From JAUIAI01 sp041396685 (GTDB taxonomy: Bacteria; Pseudomonadota; Gammaproteobacteria; Burkholderiales; Burkholderiaceae_E): DNA of 64,000 bases. The DNA is taken from positions 1-64,000 of the forward strand of contig JAWKYD010000025.1 of assembly GCA_041396685.1 (NCBI GenBank). The letters run 5' to 3'. How positions within the stretch are numbered: the stretch's first letter is position 1; the number at the start of each line of letters is the position of its first letter. The notes beneath the pieces were generated by a model. It was not told the origin of the DNA, searched no databases, and saw nothing but the letters and a program-made list of their open reading frames with translations. A program made the translations under genes and the position numbers. Positions 16,435 to 23,769 of this stretch are shown here, in pieces.

Positions 16435-18368
16435 TCCCGCGCGCCGACACTCGCCTGCATGCGTTGATTCGCAGGATCGAGACGGCCATCGGCCGGCGCT
16501 TCGAATCGTCCGCTGATTTCCACGACTGGAGTTGTACCGATCCAGGGGCATTCTGGACGCATGCCCTGATGTCTTTCGGACTGCCGTTCGACGGCGATGC
16601 CGAACCGGCCTGCCAGGGTAGCGACATGGCCGGCGCGCGCTTCTTCCCGCGCCTGCGCCTGAACGCCGCGCAATGGCTGCTGTGGCCCGCCGAGGCGTCG
16701 ATCGAGGATGCCACCGCGATCGTCGTGCGCGACGAATCCGGCGGGCGCGAACATTGCACACGCGCCGAGCTGCGTGAACGCGCGCTGAAGGTCGCCGCCG
16801 GGTTGCGCGCCGCCGGCGTGCGCGACGGCGACCGAGTGGTCGCGATCGGCCGCAACAGTCTGGCGCTGACCGACGCCTTCCTCGGCACGACGGCGCTCGG
16901 TGCCGTGTGGTCGTCGGTGGGCCCGGAGCTGCGCTCGGCCGCGGTGCTCGCGCGTTTCGGCCAGCTCGCACCCAGCGTGCTGTTCGTCGACGAACGCTAC
17001 CGTCATCACGGCCAGCAGCACGATCTCCACCAGCATCTGGCCGAGATCATCCGCGCCTTGCCGAGCCTGCGCCTGATCGTGCGCCTGCACGCAGGCCCCG
17101 GCGACGATATCTGGCCGGCAGGCACGCTCACCCTTGGCGAGTTGTCCGACCTGGCCCCGCTCGCGCTCGATGCCCTGCCGCGACTCCCCTTCGATCACCC
17201 CATGCTGATCCTGTTCACTTCGGGCACGACGGGCAAGCCCAAGTGTCTGGTGCACGGTGTGGGCGGAACCCTGCTCGAGCACCTGAAGGAACATCGGCTG
17301 CACGGCGACTACGGCGCCGACGACCGCATGCTGTTCGTCACCAGCTGCGGCTGGATGATGTGGAACTGGTCGCTGAGTGCTCTGGCCAGTGCAATGCCGC
17401 TGGTGCTCTACGACGGCTCGGTGTCGTATCCGGACGCCGATGCGCTGCCGCGCGTGCTCGCCGACGAAGCGATCACGGTGTTCGGTGCCGGCCCGGCCTA
17501 TTTCCAGATGCTCGAGCACCTCGGCAGTCGCCCGGCGGAGCGCTTCGATCTGAGCGCCTTGCGCACGATTCTGTCCACTGGCTCGGTCTTGCACGAACAT
17601 CAGTTCGATTGGATCCACGCCGCGTTCGGCGACCTGCGCATCGAGTCCATCTCCGGCGGCACCGACATCGTCGGCTGTTTCGTTCTCGGCCACCCGATGT
17701 TGCCGGCCGTGCGCGGCGACAGCACCGGGCCCGGTCTGGGCATGGCCTTGCGGGTCGTCAACGAGCACGGCATCGTCGCCACCGGCGAGGGTGACCTGGT
17801 CTGCGTCAGTCCGTTCCCGTCGCGCCCCGTCGCGATCTGGGGCGATGCGGATGGCAAACGCCTGCACCAAAGCTATTACGCAGCCAACCCCGGCTGCTGG
17901 ACGCACGGCGATCGGGCACTGATCCGCCCCGGAGGTTCGATCCGCATCCTCGGCCGCAGCGATGGCGTGATGAACATCCGCGGCGTGCGGATCGGGCCGG
18001 CCGAGATCCAGTCCGCCGTCCAGGGTATCGCCGGGGTGCGCGAGGCGATGGCGGCGGCGCAGCCCGATCCGGGCGAACCGGGCGGCGAGCGCATCGTGCT
18101 GCTGGTCGTTCTGGACGACGGCGTCACGCTGGCGCGACCTCTGATCCTGCAGATCAAGCGGACGATCCGCGACGCCTGCTCGGCGTTGCACGTACCCGCG
18201 CTCGTCCAGGCGGTCGACGAACTACCGGTCACCCACAGCGGCAAACTGGCCGAGGCCGCCGTGCGTGCGGCACTGGCCGGCCGGCCTGTGGTCAATCGCG
18301 AGGCTCTGCGCAACCCCGAGGCGCTGATTCCGATCGCGGCGCTGGCGGTCGGCGCCGGCCGCGCCTGA
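16431..18368 (+). CDS. Acetoacetyl-CoA synthetase-type AMP-forming acyl ligase
   Basis: A 645-residue member of the ANL superfamily that activates a carboxylic acid as acyl-AMP. It follows the acetoacetyl-CoA synthetase (AacS) pattern rather than DltA: an N-terminal FHDWSCTDPGAFWTHAL block, LFTSGTTGKPKCLVHGVGG, HLKEHRLHGDYG, CGWMMWNWSLSALAS, SISGGTDIVGCF, GRSDGVMNIRGVRIGPAEIQ, and the catalytic-lysine region PVTHSGKLAEAAVRAALAG. The start at 16431 overlaps the carrier-protein stop. Context suggests it loads the carrier protein rather than, or as well as, CoA; that is inference. An alternative is a normal AacS for ketone-body use that happens to sit here. Confidence 0.85.
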   Translation: MIPRADTRLHALIRRIETAIGRRFESSADFHDWSCTDPGAFWTHALMSFGLPFDGDAEPACQGSDMAGARFFPRLRLNAAQWLLWPAEASIEDATAIVVRDESGGREHCTRAELRERALKVAAGLRAAGVRDGDRVVAIGRNSLALTDAFLGTTALGAVWSSVGPELRSAAVLARFGQLAPSVLFVDERYRHHGQQHDLHQHLAEIIRALPSLRLIVRLHAGPGDDIWPAGTLTLGELSDLAPLALDALPRLPFDHPMLILFTSGTTGKPKCLVHGVGGTLLEHLKEHRLHGDYGADDRMLFVTSCGWMMWNWSLSALASAMPLVLYDGSVSYPDADALPRVLADEAITVFGAGPAYFQMLEHLGSRPAERFDLSALRTILSTGSVLHEHQFDWIHAAFGDLRIESISGGTDIVGCFVLGHPMLPAVRGDSTGPGLGMALRVVNEHGIVATGEGDLVCVSPFPSRPVAIWGDADGKRLHQSYYAANPGCWTHGDRALIRPGGSIRILGRSDGVMNIRGVRIGPAEIQSAVQGIAGVREAMAAAQPDPGEPGGERIVLLVVLDDGVTLARPLILQIKRTIRDACSALHVPALVQAVDELPVTHSGKLAEAAVRAALAGRPVVNREALRNPEALIPIAALAVGAGRA

Positions 18369-19991
18369 GTGACCGGCCACGCCATGCGCGCCACCGACGC
18401 CCGGGACACCCAGGCTGCCGCTGACGCCACCGACGCCGGTGACGCCGGTGACGCTGGTGACGCCGGTGACGCCGGTGATGCTGGTGACGCCGGTGATGCT
18501 GGTGACGCCGGTGACGCCGGTGACGCAAGCAGCGTGAGCCGACGTTCGCTGGTCGGCAAGGTCGCGCTCGCCATCGTGCTCGCGATCGTGGCCCTGTTGG
18601 GCACCGGCACGCTGGTCGTGCCCCTGAACGGCGACACGGCGTTGTTTCACATCGGCGCCGGCCGTCTGCTCGCGGGCGATGCCCTGTATCGCGACTGGTG
18701 GGATCTGAAGTCCCCGGGCGTCTATCTGCACCATGTGCTCGCGCGCGTACTGTTCGGCGGCGCCGAGTGGGCGATTCACGCCTGGGCGCTGGCCTGGGCG
18801 CTGCTCACCGCCGGAGTCCTCGGTGGGGCCCTGCGTGCTCGCCTGCACACGCCGGCAGTGGCAGCCGCCTGCGCACTGCTGGCGGTCGCCCCTTACTATC
18901 TGTCGGCGGGCGTCTGGCATCTGTCGCAGCCGGCATTGTTTGCCGGCCTGGCGCTGGCGCTGGCCTGTGTGGGCATGTTCGGCGAGCATCGCCTCGCACA
19001 GGCGCTGGCCGGGCTGTGCTTGGCCATCGCCGCAACGACCAAGCTCAGCGCGATCGCGCCCGCGCTCGCACTGCTCGTGTTGGCGCCCCGTGGCGCGCGC
19101 ATCGTCGTTGCGATGGCCGCATTCACGGCGCTGGCGCTGACCGCGTTGTGGCTGGGCTCGTCGGAGTCGCTCCTGCCGGCCTGGCACACGCTCACCCACT
19201 GGCGCGCTCAGGCCGACTCGCTGTTCCCGGGCGCCACCGAGACGCATCTGCCGGTGGCGTTCGCCTGGTACGTGGACCATCACCTCGGACTGCTGGGATT
19301 GGCCTTCGCGGGCACCGTCGCCTATCTACGTTGGACCCGACGCCGGCTCGAGGTCACCGAGCGCGCACGCCACGATGCATTGCTGCGCGCTTGCCTGGCC
19401 TGGCTGATGCTGGGCCTGCTCGGCATCGTCAGCGAACGCTTCGCCGGTTGGCCGTTCGATTTTCTGCTGATCTCGCCGGCGCTCGGCATCCTCGCCGGCT
19501 TCGCACTGGATGCGCTGTCGCGGCAGCCACGGATCGCGGAGCACGGCGGCCGACACGCGTTGGTCATCGCGTCAACATGCCTGCTCGCGCTCCTGCCGGC
19601 GATACCGTCGTGGTGGCACGGGCTCGATTCGCGCGCGCACATACCCGCGATTCGCGCCCACGCCGCGGCGCTGGACCGGCTACCTTCCGGCGCGATATAT
19701 GTGTTCGGAAATCCGCAGGTCCTGCTGGCCAGCGGCCGACCGATGGCGGGCTCGGTCCACGGCTGGGCCTGGCATCTGCAGCCACCAGCGATGGCCGAAC
19801 GGCTGCTCGAGGACTGGCGTCAGGAGCGTCCGGTCGCAATTCGCGTCGACGAGCACGACCGGCGGATGCTGCTGGACAGGCATCCCGCGTTGTGGTCGTG
19901 GATCGAAACCAACTACGCTGCGATCACCGATGCACCGGCATGGTGGCTGGCGCGCGGGGCTCCACGCGCGGTGGTTCGAGGCGATCGCTGA
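18369..19991 (+). CDS. GT-C type membrane glycosyltransferase with (DAG)10 N-terminus
   Basis: A 540-residue polytopic protein of the PMT/ArnT-like (GT39/GT83) type, which transfers sugars from lipid carriers outside the inner membrane. After the first membrane helix (VALAIVLAIVALLGTGTLVV) the loop GDTALFHIGAGRLLAGDALY with WWDLKSPG resembles the catalytic first loop of that superfamily. About ten hydrophobic segments follow, then a soluble C-terminal part (IYVFGNPQVLLASGRPMAGS). The start is a GTG directly after the ligase stop; an ATG at 18384 is in frame. The cytoplasmic N-terminus contains ten Asp-Ala-Gly repeats. It is likely part of the acylation operon and could build the glycan that is decorated. 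Confidence 0.75.
   Translation: MTGHAMRATDARDTQAAADATDAGDAGDAGDAGDAGDAGDAGDAGDAGDAGDASSVSRRSLVGKVALAIVLAIVALLGTGTLVVPLNGDTALFHIGAGRLLAGDALYRDWWDLKSPGVYLHHVLARVLFGGAEWAIHAWALAWALLTAGVLGGALRARLHTPAVAAACALLAVAPYYLSAGVWHLSQPALFAGLALALACVGMFGEHRLAQALAGLCLAIAATTKLSAIAPALALLVLAPRGARIVVAMAAFTALALTALWLGSSESLLPAWHTLTHWRAQADSLFPGATETHLPVAFAWYVDHHLGLLGLAFAGTVAYLRWTRRRLEVTERARHDALLRACLAWLMLGLLGIVSERFAGWPFDFLLISPALGILAGFALDALSRQPRIAEHGGRHALVIASTCLLALLPAIPSWWHGLDSRAHIPAIRAHAAALDRLPSGAIYVFGNPQVLLASGRPMAGSVHGWAWHLQPPAMAERLLEDWRQERPVAIRVDEHDRRMLLDRHPALWSWIETNYAAITDAPAWWLARGAPRAVVRGDR
18432..18521 (+). repeat. Ten tandem 9-bp coding repeats (Asp-Ala-Gly)
   Basis: A 9-bp unit GACGCCGGT is repeated ten times without a gap; units at 18450, 18477 and 18495 carry silent third-base changes (GCT, GAT). 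An eleventh, partial copy follows. All changes are synonymous, so the protein repeat is perfect. Copy-number change would keep the reading frame. Confidence 0.97.
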
Positions 19992-20036
19992 TTCGCCCTC
20001 GCGGAACCATGCATGTACACGGCTCGAAAGTTGCGC

Positions 20037-20819
20037 TCATGCAAGCACGCGCCAGTTGAGCCCATCGGCCTGGTCGGCCACCTCGATCTCGCGCTCGCCA
20101 CAGCCGAGCACGCATGCCAGTGCCGCGCGGGCGAGTTCGGGCCGATTGTTGTGCGCCGACAGATGCGCCGCCACCAGACGCTTGAGACGGCGCGGTTCCA
20201 GTCGGGCGAGCAAATCGGCCGCCGCGGCGTTGGCCAGGTGCCCGAACGGCCCGCCGATACGCCGCTTGAGCATGGGCGGATAGCGCGGATTGGCGGCCAG
20301 CAAGCCCGGGTCGTGATTGCACTCCAGCACGAGCGCGTCGAGTGACGCGAACGCACGCTCCACGTATGGCGATCCATGGCCGAGATCGGTCAGCACACCC
20401 AGTCGGTTGCGGCCGTCGTCGACCACGTATTGCACCGGCTCACGTGCATCATGGGGCACCGGCACCGCATGGACCTGCATGCCGTCGACCTCGAAACGAT
20501 CGTCGGCCGTGATCAACCGCAGCAACTCGCGGGCTTCGTCGGGGACCCTGGCGGCGTGCAAGGTCCCGTGCGAAAGGTAGACGGGTAGTCGGTGCGCGAG
20601 GGCCAGTTTGAACACCCCGGCGATATGGTCGGCATGTTCGTGCGTGACCAGGATCGCAGCCAGGTCGTTGGCATCGACACCCAGGCCGCTCAGGCGCTCG
20701 CGTGCGCGTCTCGGACCGAATCCGCAATCGATGAGCAGCACACGCTCGCGATGACCGTCACGCGCGGCAACCAGCAATCCGTTACCCTCGCTGCCACTGC
20801 CCAGGCTGGCAAAACGCAT
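20037..20819 (-). CDS. MBL-fold metallo-hydrolase (YycJ/WalJ-like)
   Basis: A 260-residue metallo-beta-lactamase-fold enzyme. The N-terminus MRFASLGSGSEGNGLLV, the zinc motif VTHEHADHIAGV (H-x-H-x-D-H), GVLTDLGHGS (Asp ligand) and LVAAHLSAHNNRPE (late His) match the YycJ-like branch, several members of which are nucleases. The start at 20819 is chosen for this conserved N-terminus; an earlier ATG adds 14 unlikely residues. It is third in a dapA-bamC-MBL run typical of betaproteobacteria, 126 bp after bamC. The substrate is not known. Confidence 0.88.
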   Translation of the reverse strand: MRFASLGSGSEGNGLLVAARDGHRERVLLIDCGFGPRRARERLSGLGVDANDLAAILVTHEHADHIAGVFKLALAHRLPVYLSHGTLHAARVPDEARELLRLITADDRFEVDGMQVHAVPVPHDAREPVQYVVDDGRNRLGVLTDLGHGSPYVERAFASLDALVLECNHDPGLLAANPRYPPMLKRRIGGPFGHLANAAAADLLARLEPRRLKRLVAAHLSAHNNRPELARAALACVLGCGEREIEVADQADGLNWRVLA

Positions 20820-20945
20820 AGCATCCGTTCCATGCCGGCGTGTCGCAGTGGCCGGCCGCAAGCCTCCGGTGCGCGCCGCAGGGGCACGCGCCGCGATGGC
20901 CCGGCGTCACGCCCGCGCGAAACAGCGCCCGCGCGCGCGTGACGC

Positions 20946-22097
20946 TCAGTTTTCGAGTTGTTCCTGCAGTACCCGCAGCATTCGCTCGGCGGTTTCGGCA
21001 AGAGAGTCGGGAACCGGCTTGCCATCGGCCAGTTGCACGCTCACCTTGGATTGCTCGCCGGCATCGGCAACCAGGATCCGGTAGCGCTCGGCGGGATCGA
21101 GATCGGGCGCACCGCCGAACACTCGCGAGAAGAACCCCGGCCGCCTGTCCTTCAGCGTCGGGTCGATGTAGCGGACGAAATAAAGCCCCTCGGTGCGGTT
21201 GCGGTCCTCCACCGTGAAGCCGCCGCGATCGAGCGCGAGACCGACCCGTCGCCAGGCGCGATCGAAGCCCTCGTTGACCTGCAGTTGGGCGCCGGAGCCC
21301 TGCCCGATCAGCTTGGCCATCGGGGCGAGTTCGGGTTGGCGTGCATTCTCCGCAGCAGCCCGCGAGCTCTGTTCGTCGGCGCCGAAGCGCAACATCAGGC
21401 GGCGCAGGAATTCGAGCTCGAGGCCGGGGTCCGTCGGCCGCGGCTGCCAGCGCGTCTGTTCGTTGCGTTGATCGGTGTAGACCTCTTCCATCCCCCGATG
21501 GGCGATGACGATGTCGGTCGCACCGTCGCGGCGGTCGAGGCGCGTCAGGAAGCGATCCCGCTCACCCGTGGAATAGAGCGAGTCGAGAACCTTGCCGAGG
21601 GTATTGCGAAGGAAGTCGGACGGTATCTTGGCGCGGTTCTCGGCCCAGTCGGTCTCGATCACACCGGTCTCGGGCGACTCGGTCGCGATCAGGAAGCCGT
21701 TGTCCAGCCAGAAGTCGCGCACCACCGGCCAGACCTGCTCGGCCGGCGCCTGCACGCGCAGCCAACGCTCGCGCCCCTCGTGCATGATCTGCGCGCCAGT
21801 GACGCTTGGCAGCACCCGGCTGTTGGCGCTGGCATCAGCGCCCGTGGCCGCACGTGCACGGCGATAGTCGGAAAGATTGGTGTCCGCCGCACTTCGGGTG
21901 AGATCGTCGCGTGATGAACGGGCCGGATTGACCAGGTCGGGGGGTACGTCGAGTGGCTCGCGCACGCCGGCCGACTTGTAGTCGATGCCGTCGTCGGGCG
22001 ACGAACTGATCGAGCAGGCCGCGCCCAGCACCAGCAAGGGCACGAACACGGCCGCACGCAGCCGACGGGAGAACGGCGACAGACTGGCTTCAGCCAT
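20946..22097 (-). CDS. bamC: Outer membrane assembly lipoprotein BamC
   Basis: Lipoprotein subunit of the BAM complex that inserts outer-membrane beta-barrels. It has 383 residues with a signal peptide ending LVLGAAC; the lipobox is slightly atypical (G at -3). The mature N-terminus has the BamC unstructured lasso (YKSAGVREPLDVPPDL) that contacts BamD, followed by two helix-grip domains (RWLRVQAPAEQVWPVVRDFW and QLQVNEGFDRAWRRVGLALD). It lies 47 bp downstream of dapA, the arrangement that gave E. coli bamC its older names nlpB and dapX. The start at 22097 gives the complete leader. Confidence 0.92.
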   Translation of the reverse strand: MAEASLSPFSRRLRAAVFVPLLVLGAACSISSSPDDGIDYKSAGVREPLDVPPDLVNPARSSRDDLTRSAADTNLSDYRRARAATGADASANSRVLPSVTGAQIMHEGRERWLRVQAPAEQVWPVVRDFWLDNGFLIATESPETGVIETDWAENRAKIPSDFLRNTLGKVLDSLYSTGERDRFLTRLDRRDGATDIVIAHRGMEEVYTDQRNEQTRWQPRPTDPGLELEFLRRLMLRFGADEQSSRAAAENARQPELAPMAKLIGQGSGAQLQVNEGFDRAWRRVGLALDRGGFTVEDRNRTEGLYFVRYIDPTLKDRRPGFFSRVFGGAPDLDPAERYRILVADAGEQSKVSVQLADGKPVPDSLAETAERMLRVLQEQLEN

Positions 22098-22144
22098 GCT
22101 GCGGCAGCCGACGCTGCGGCACGATTTGAGAAGACTGCGCACGA

Positions 22145-23026
22145 TCAGGCGTCGATGAGGCCGGCGGCCTTGAGCGCCGCGAGCACGGGTTCTTGCAGGT
22201 GGGTGGCCAGCGGGGTCATCGGTAGGCGGATGCCGCCAGGCATGCGACCCATCTGCGCCAACGCCCACTTGACCGGGATCGGATTGGCCTCGACGAACAG
22301 TTTCATGTGCAGCGGCAGCAGCGTATTGTTGATCTGGCGCGCCCGCGCCAGGTCGCCGGCCAGCGCCGCCTTGCACATCTGCGCCATCGGGCCGGGCGCG
22401 ACGTTTGCCGTCACCGAGATCAGGCCGTGGCCCCCGAGTGCCATCAGCGCCAGGGCGGAGTCGTCGTTGCCGCTGTAGACCGCGAAGCCCTCGGGCAGAC
22501 GCGCGAGGAGGTCGGCCGCGCGCGGCATGTCGCCGGTCGCGTCTTTCAGGCCGACGACATTCGGAATCTCCGCCAGACGCAAGGTGGTGTCGTTGGCCAG
22601 ATCGGCCACCGTGCGGCCGGGAACGTTGTAGAGAATGACCGGCAGATCGACCGCTTCGGCCACCGCCCGGAAATGGCGGTACAGACCATCCTGGGACGGG
22701 CGGTTGTAGTAAGGCACCACCTGCAGGGTGGCATCGGCACCGATGCGCTTGGCCTCTCGGGTGAGTTCGATGGCCTCGGCCGTCGCATTGCCGCCGGTTC
22801 CGGCGACCACGGGGATCCGGCCCGCGACCTGTTCGACGGCCACCCGGATCAGCTCGATGTGCTCCTCCGGGGTGACGGTGGGTGATTCACCGGTCGTGCC
22901 GACCGCGACGATCGCGTTGGTTCCCTCGGCGACATGCCAATCGATCAATGCACGATAACTGTCGAAATCGAGCGATCCGTCCTCGTGCATAGGCGACACG
23001 ATCGCAACCAAGCATCCCGTAATCAT
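22145..23026 (-). CDS. dapA: 4-hydroxy-tetrahydrodipicolinate synthase
   Basis: Condenses pyruvate and aspartate semialdehyde in lysine and diaminopimelate synthesis. It has 293 residues from the ATG at 23026 (MITGCLVAIVSPMHEDGSLD), the usual length. Catalytic features are present: VGTTGESPT (Thr pair), LYNVPGRT (Tyr), and VGLKDATGD with the Schiff-base Lys. It is the first gene of the dapA-bamC-MBL run. A methyltransferase gene ends 146 bp upstream on the same strand. Confidence 0.96.
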   Translation of the reverse strand: MITGCLVAIVSPMHEDGSLDFDSYRALIDWHVAEGTNAIVAVGTTGESPTVTPEEHIELIRVAVEQVAGRIPVVAGTGGNATAEAIELTREAKRIGADATLQVVPYYNRPSQDGLYRHFRAVAEAVDLPVILYNVPGRTVADLANDTTLRLAEIPNVVGLKDATGDMPRAADLLARLPEGFAVYSGNDDSALALMALGGHGLISVTANVAPGPMAQMCKAALAGDLARARQINNTLLPLHMKLFVEANPIPVKWALAQMGRMPGGIRLPMTPLATHLQEPVLAALKAAGLIDA

Positions 23027-23172
23027 GGTTTCCCGGCAGTAGCGAGACAAACTCCGATTCTAGCCCGGACTAACGATGGGCGCGCTCACGCCCCTACCGG
23101 CCCGGGCAGGCTGTCGCAGGCCCTCACCGGGCCATCGAACGCGCCAACGGCCGACTCGTCGGCGCCGGCGCG

Positions 23173-23730
23173 CTATCCGATCGAACCCGGCCAGCGCATG
23201 CCAGCCACGGGACGGACCGCGCATATCCGCTGGATCACGGCCTCGTCGGGGGATCGACGCAGTCCGTGCTCGTAGGCGAGCACCATCAGGCCGGCAGAGC
23301 GACAGCGATCGAGCAGCTCTCCGGCACACAGCAGGAAATCCGGATTGCGTGGCCGGCCGAATCGTTCGTTGCCGATCGCGAACGTCGAATAGACGAGCCG
23401 GCCACCGGGCGCGAGCGCTCCGGCGAGGAGCGCAAAGCGCGCGCGGGCCAGGTAGTTGACGACCACGATCGCGTCGAACTGCCTGCCCGTCAGCGGCCAG
23501 ACACCACGTTCGAGATCGGCGTGAATCGTTTCCACGGGTGGCGCGATGCCGGCCAGGGCCTCGGCGTCGCGATCGATCGCCGTCGCAGACAGGCCGAGCC
23601 CGGCTGCCGCCACGGCGTGACGGCCGCGACCGGCCGCGAAGTCGAGCATGCGGCTACCGGCAGGCAGGTCGGACAACCAGCGCACGACCCAGGGGTCGGG
23701 AGCGGGCGAAGCGTGTTGCGTGGGTGTCAT
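23173..23730 (-). CDS. Class I SAM-dependent methyltransferase
   Basis: A 185-residue small methyltransferase. The SAM-binding motif I is MLDFAAGRGRHAVAAAGLG, motif II has the acidic AIDRDAEAL, and FDAIVVVNYLARARF is the motif IV region; GALAPGGRLVYSTF follows. The substrate cannot be inferred; relatives are often annotated as tellurite-resistance-like (TehB-type) methyltransferases. I start it at 23730 (MTPTQHASPAPDPW), which leaves a 39-bp divergent gap to the GGDEF/EAL gene. Confidence 0.82.
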   Translation of the reverse strand: MTPTQHASPAPDPWVVRWLSDLPAGSRMLDFAAGRGRHAVAAAGLGLSATAIDRDAEALAGIAPPVETIHADLERGVWPLTGRQFDAIVVVNYLARARFALLAGALAPGGRLVYSTFAIGNERFGRPRNPDFLLCAGELLDRCRSAGLMVLAYEHGLRRSPDEAVIQRICAVRPVAGMRWPGSIG

Positions 23731-23769
23731 CGGCGAGAAGGTCCGGCGCAAAACCTTGATAATGCGGGC

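Noticed and set aside
16431..18368. Ligase as DltA (D-alanine ligase)
   Set aside because: Its length of 645 and the blocks CGWMMWNW, HLKEH and RGVRIGPAEI match acetoacetyl-CoA synthetases, not DltA-type or NRPS adenylation domains of about 500 residues.
18292..18528. Minus-strand frame with Val-Thr-Gly repeats as a collagen-like protein
   Set aside because: It is the complement of the (DAG)10 coding repeat; no start site or signal supports it and the plus-strand gene is clear.
23266..23769. 168-residue N-terminal extension of the GGDEF/EAL protein
   Set aside because: It lies antisense over the methyltransferase gene, which has complete SAM motifs, and adds no recognisable domain before the two membrane helices.
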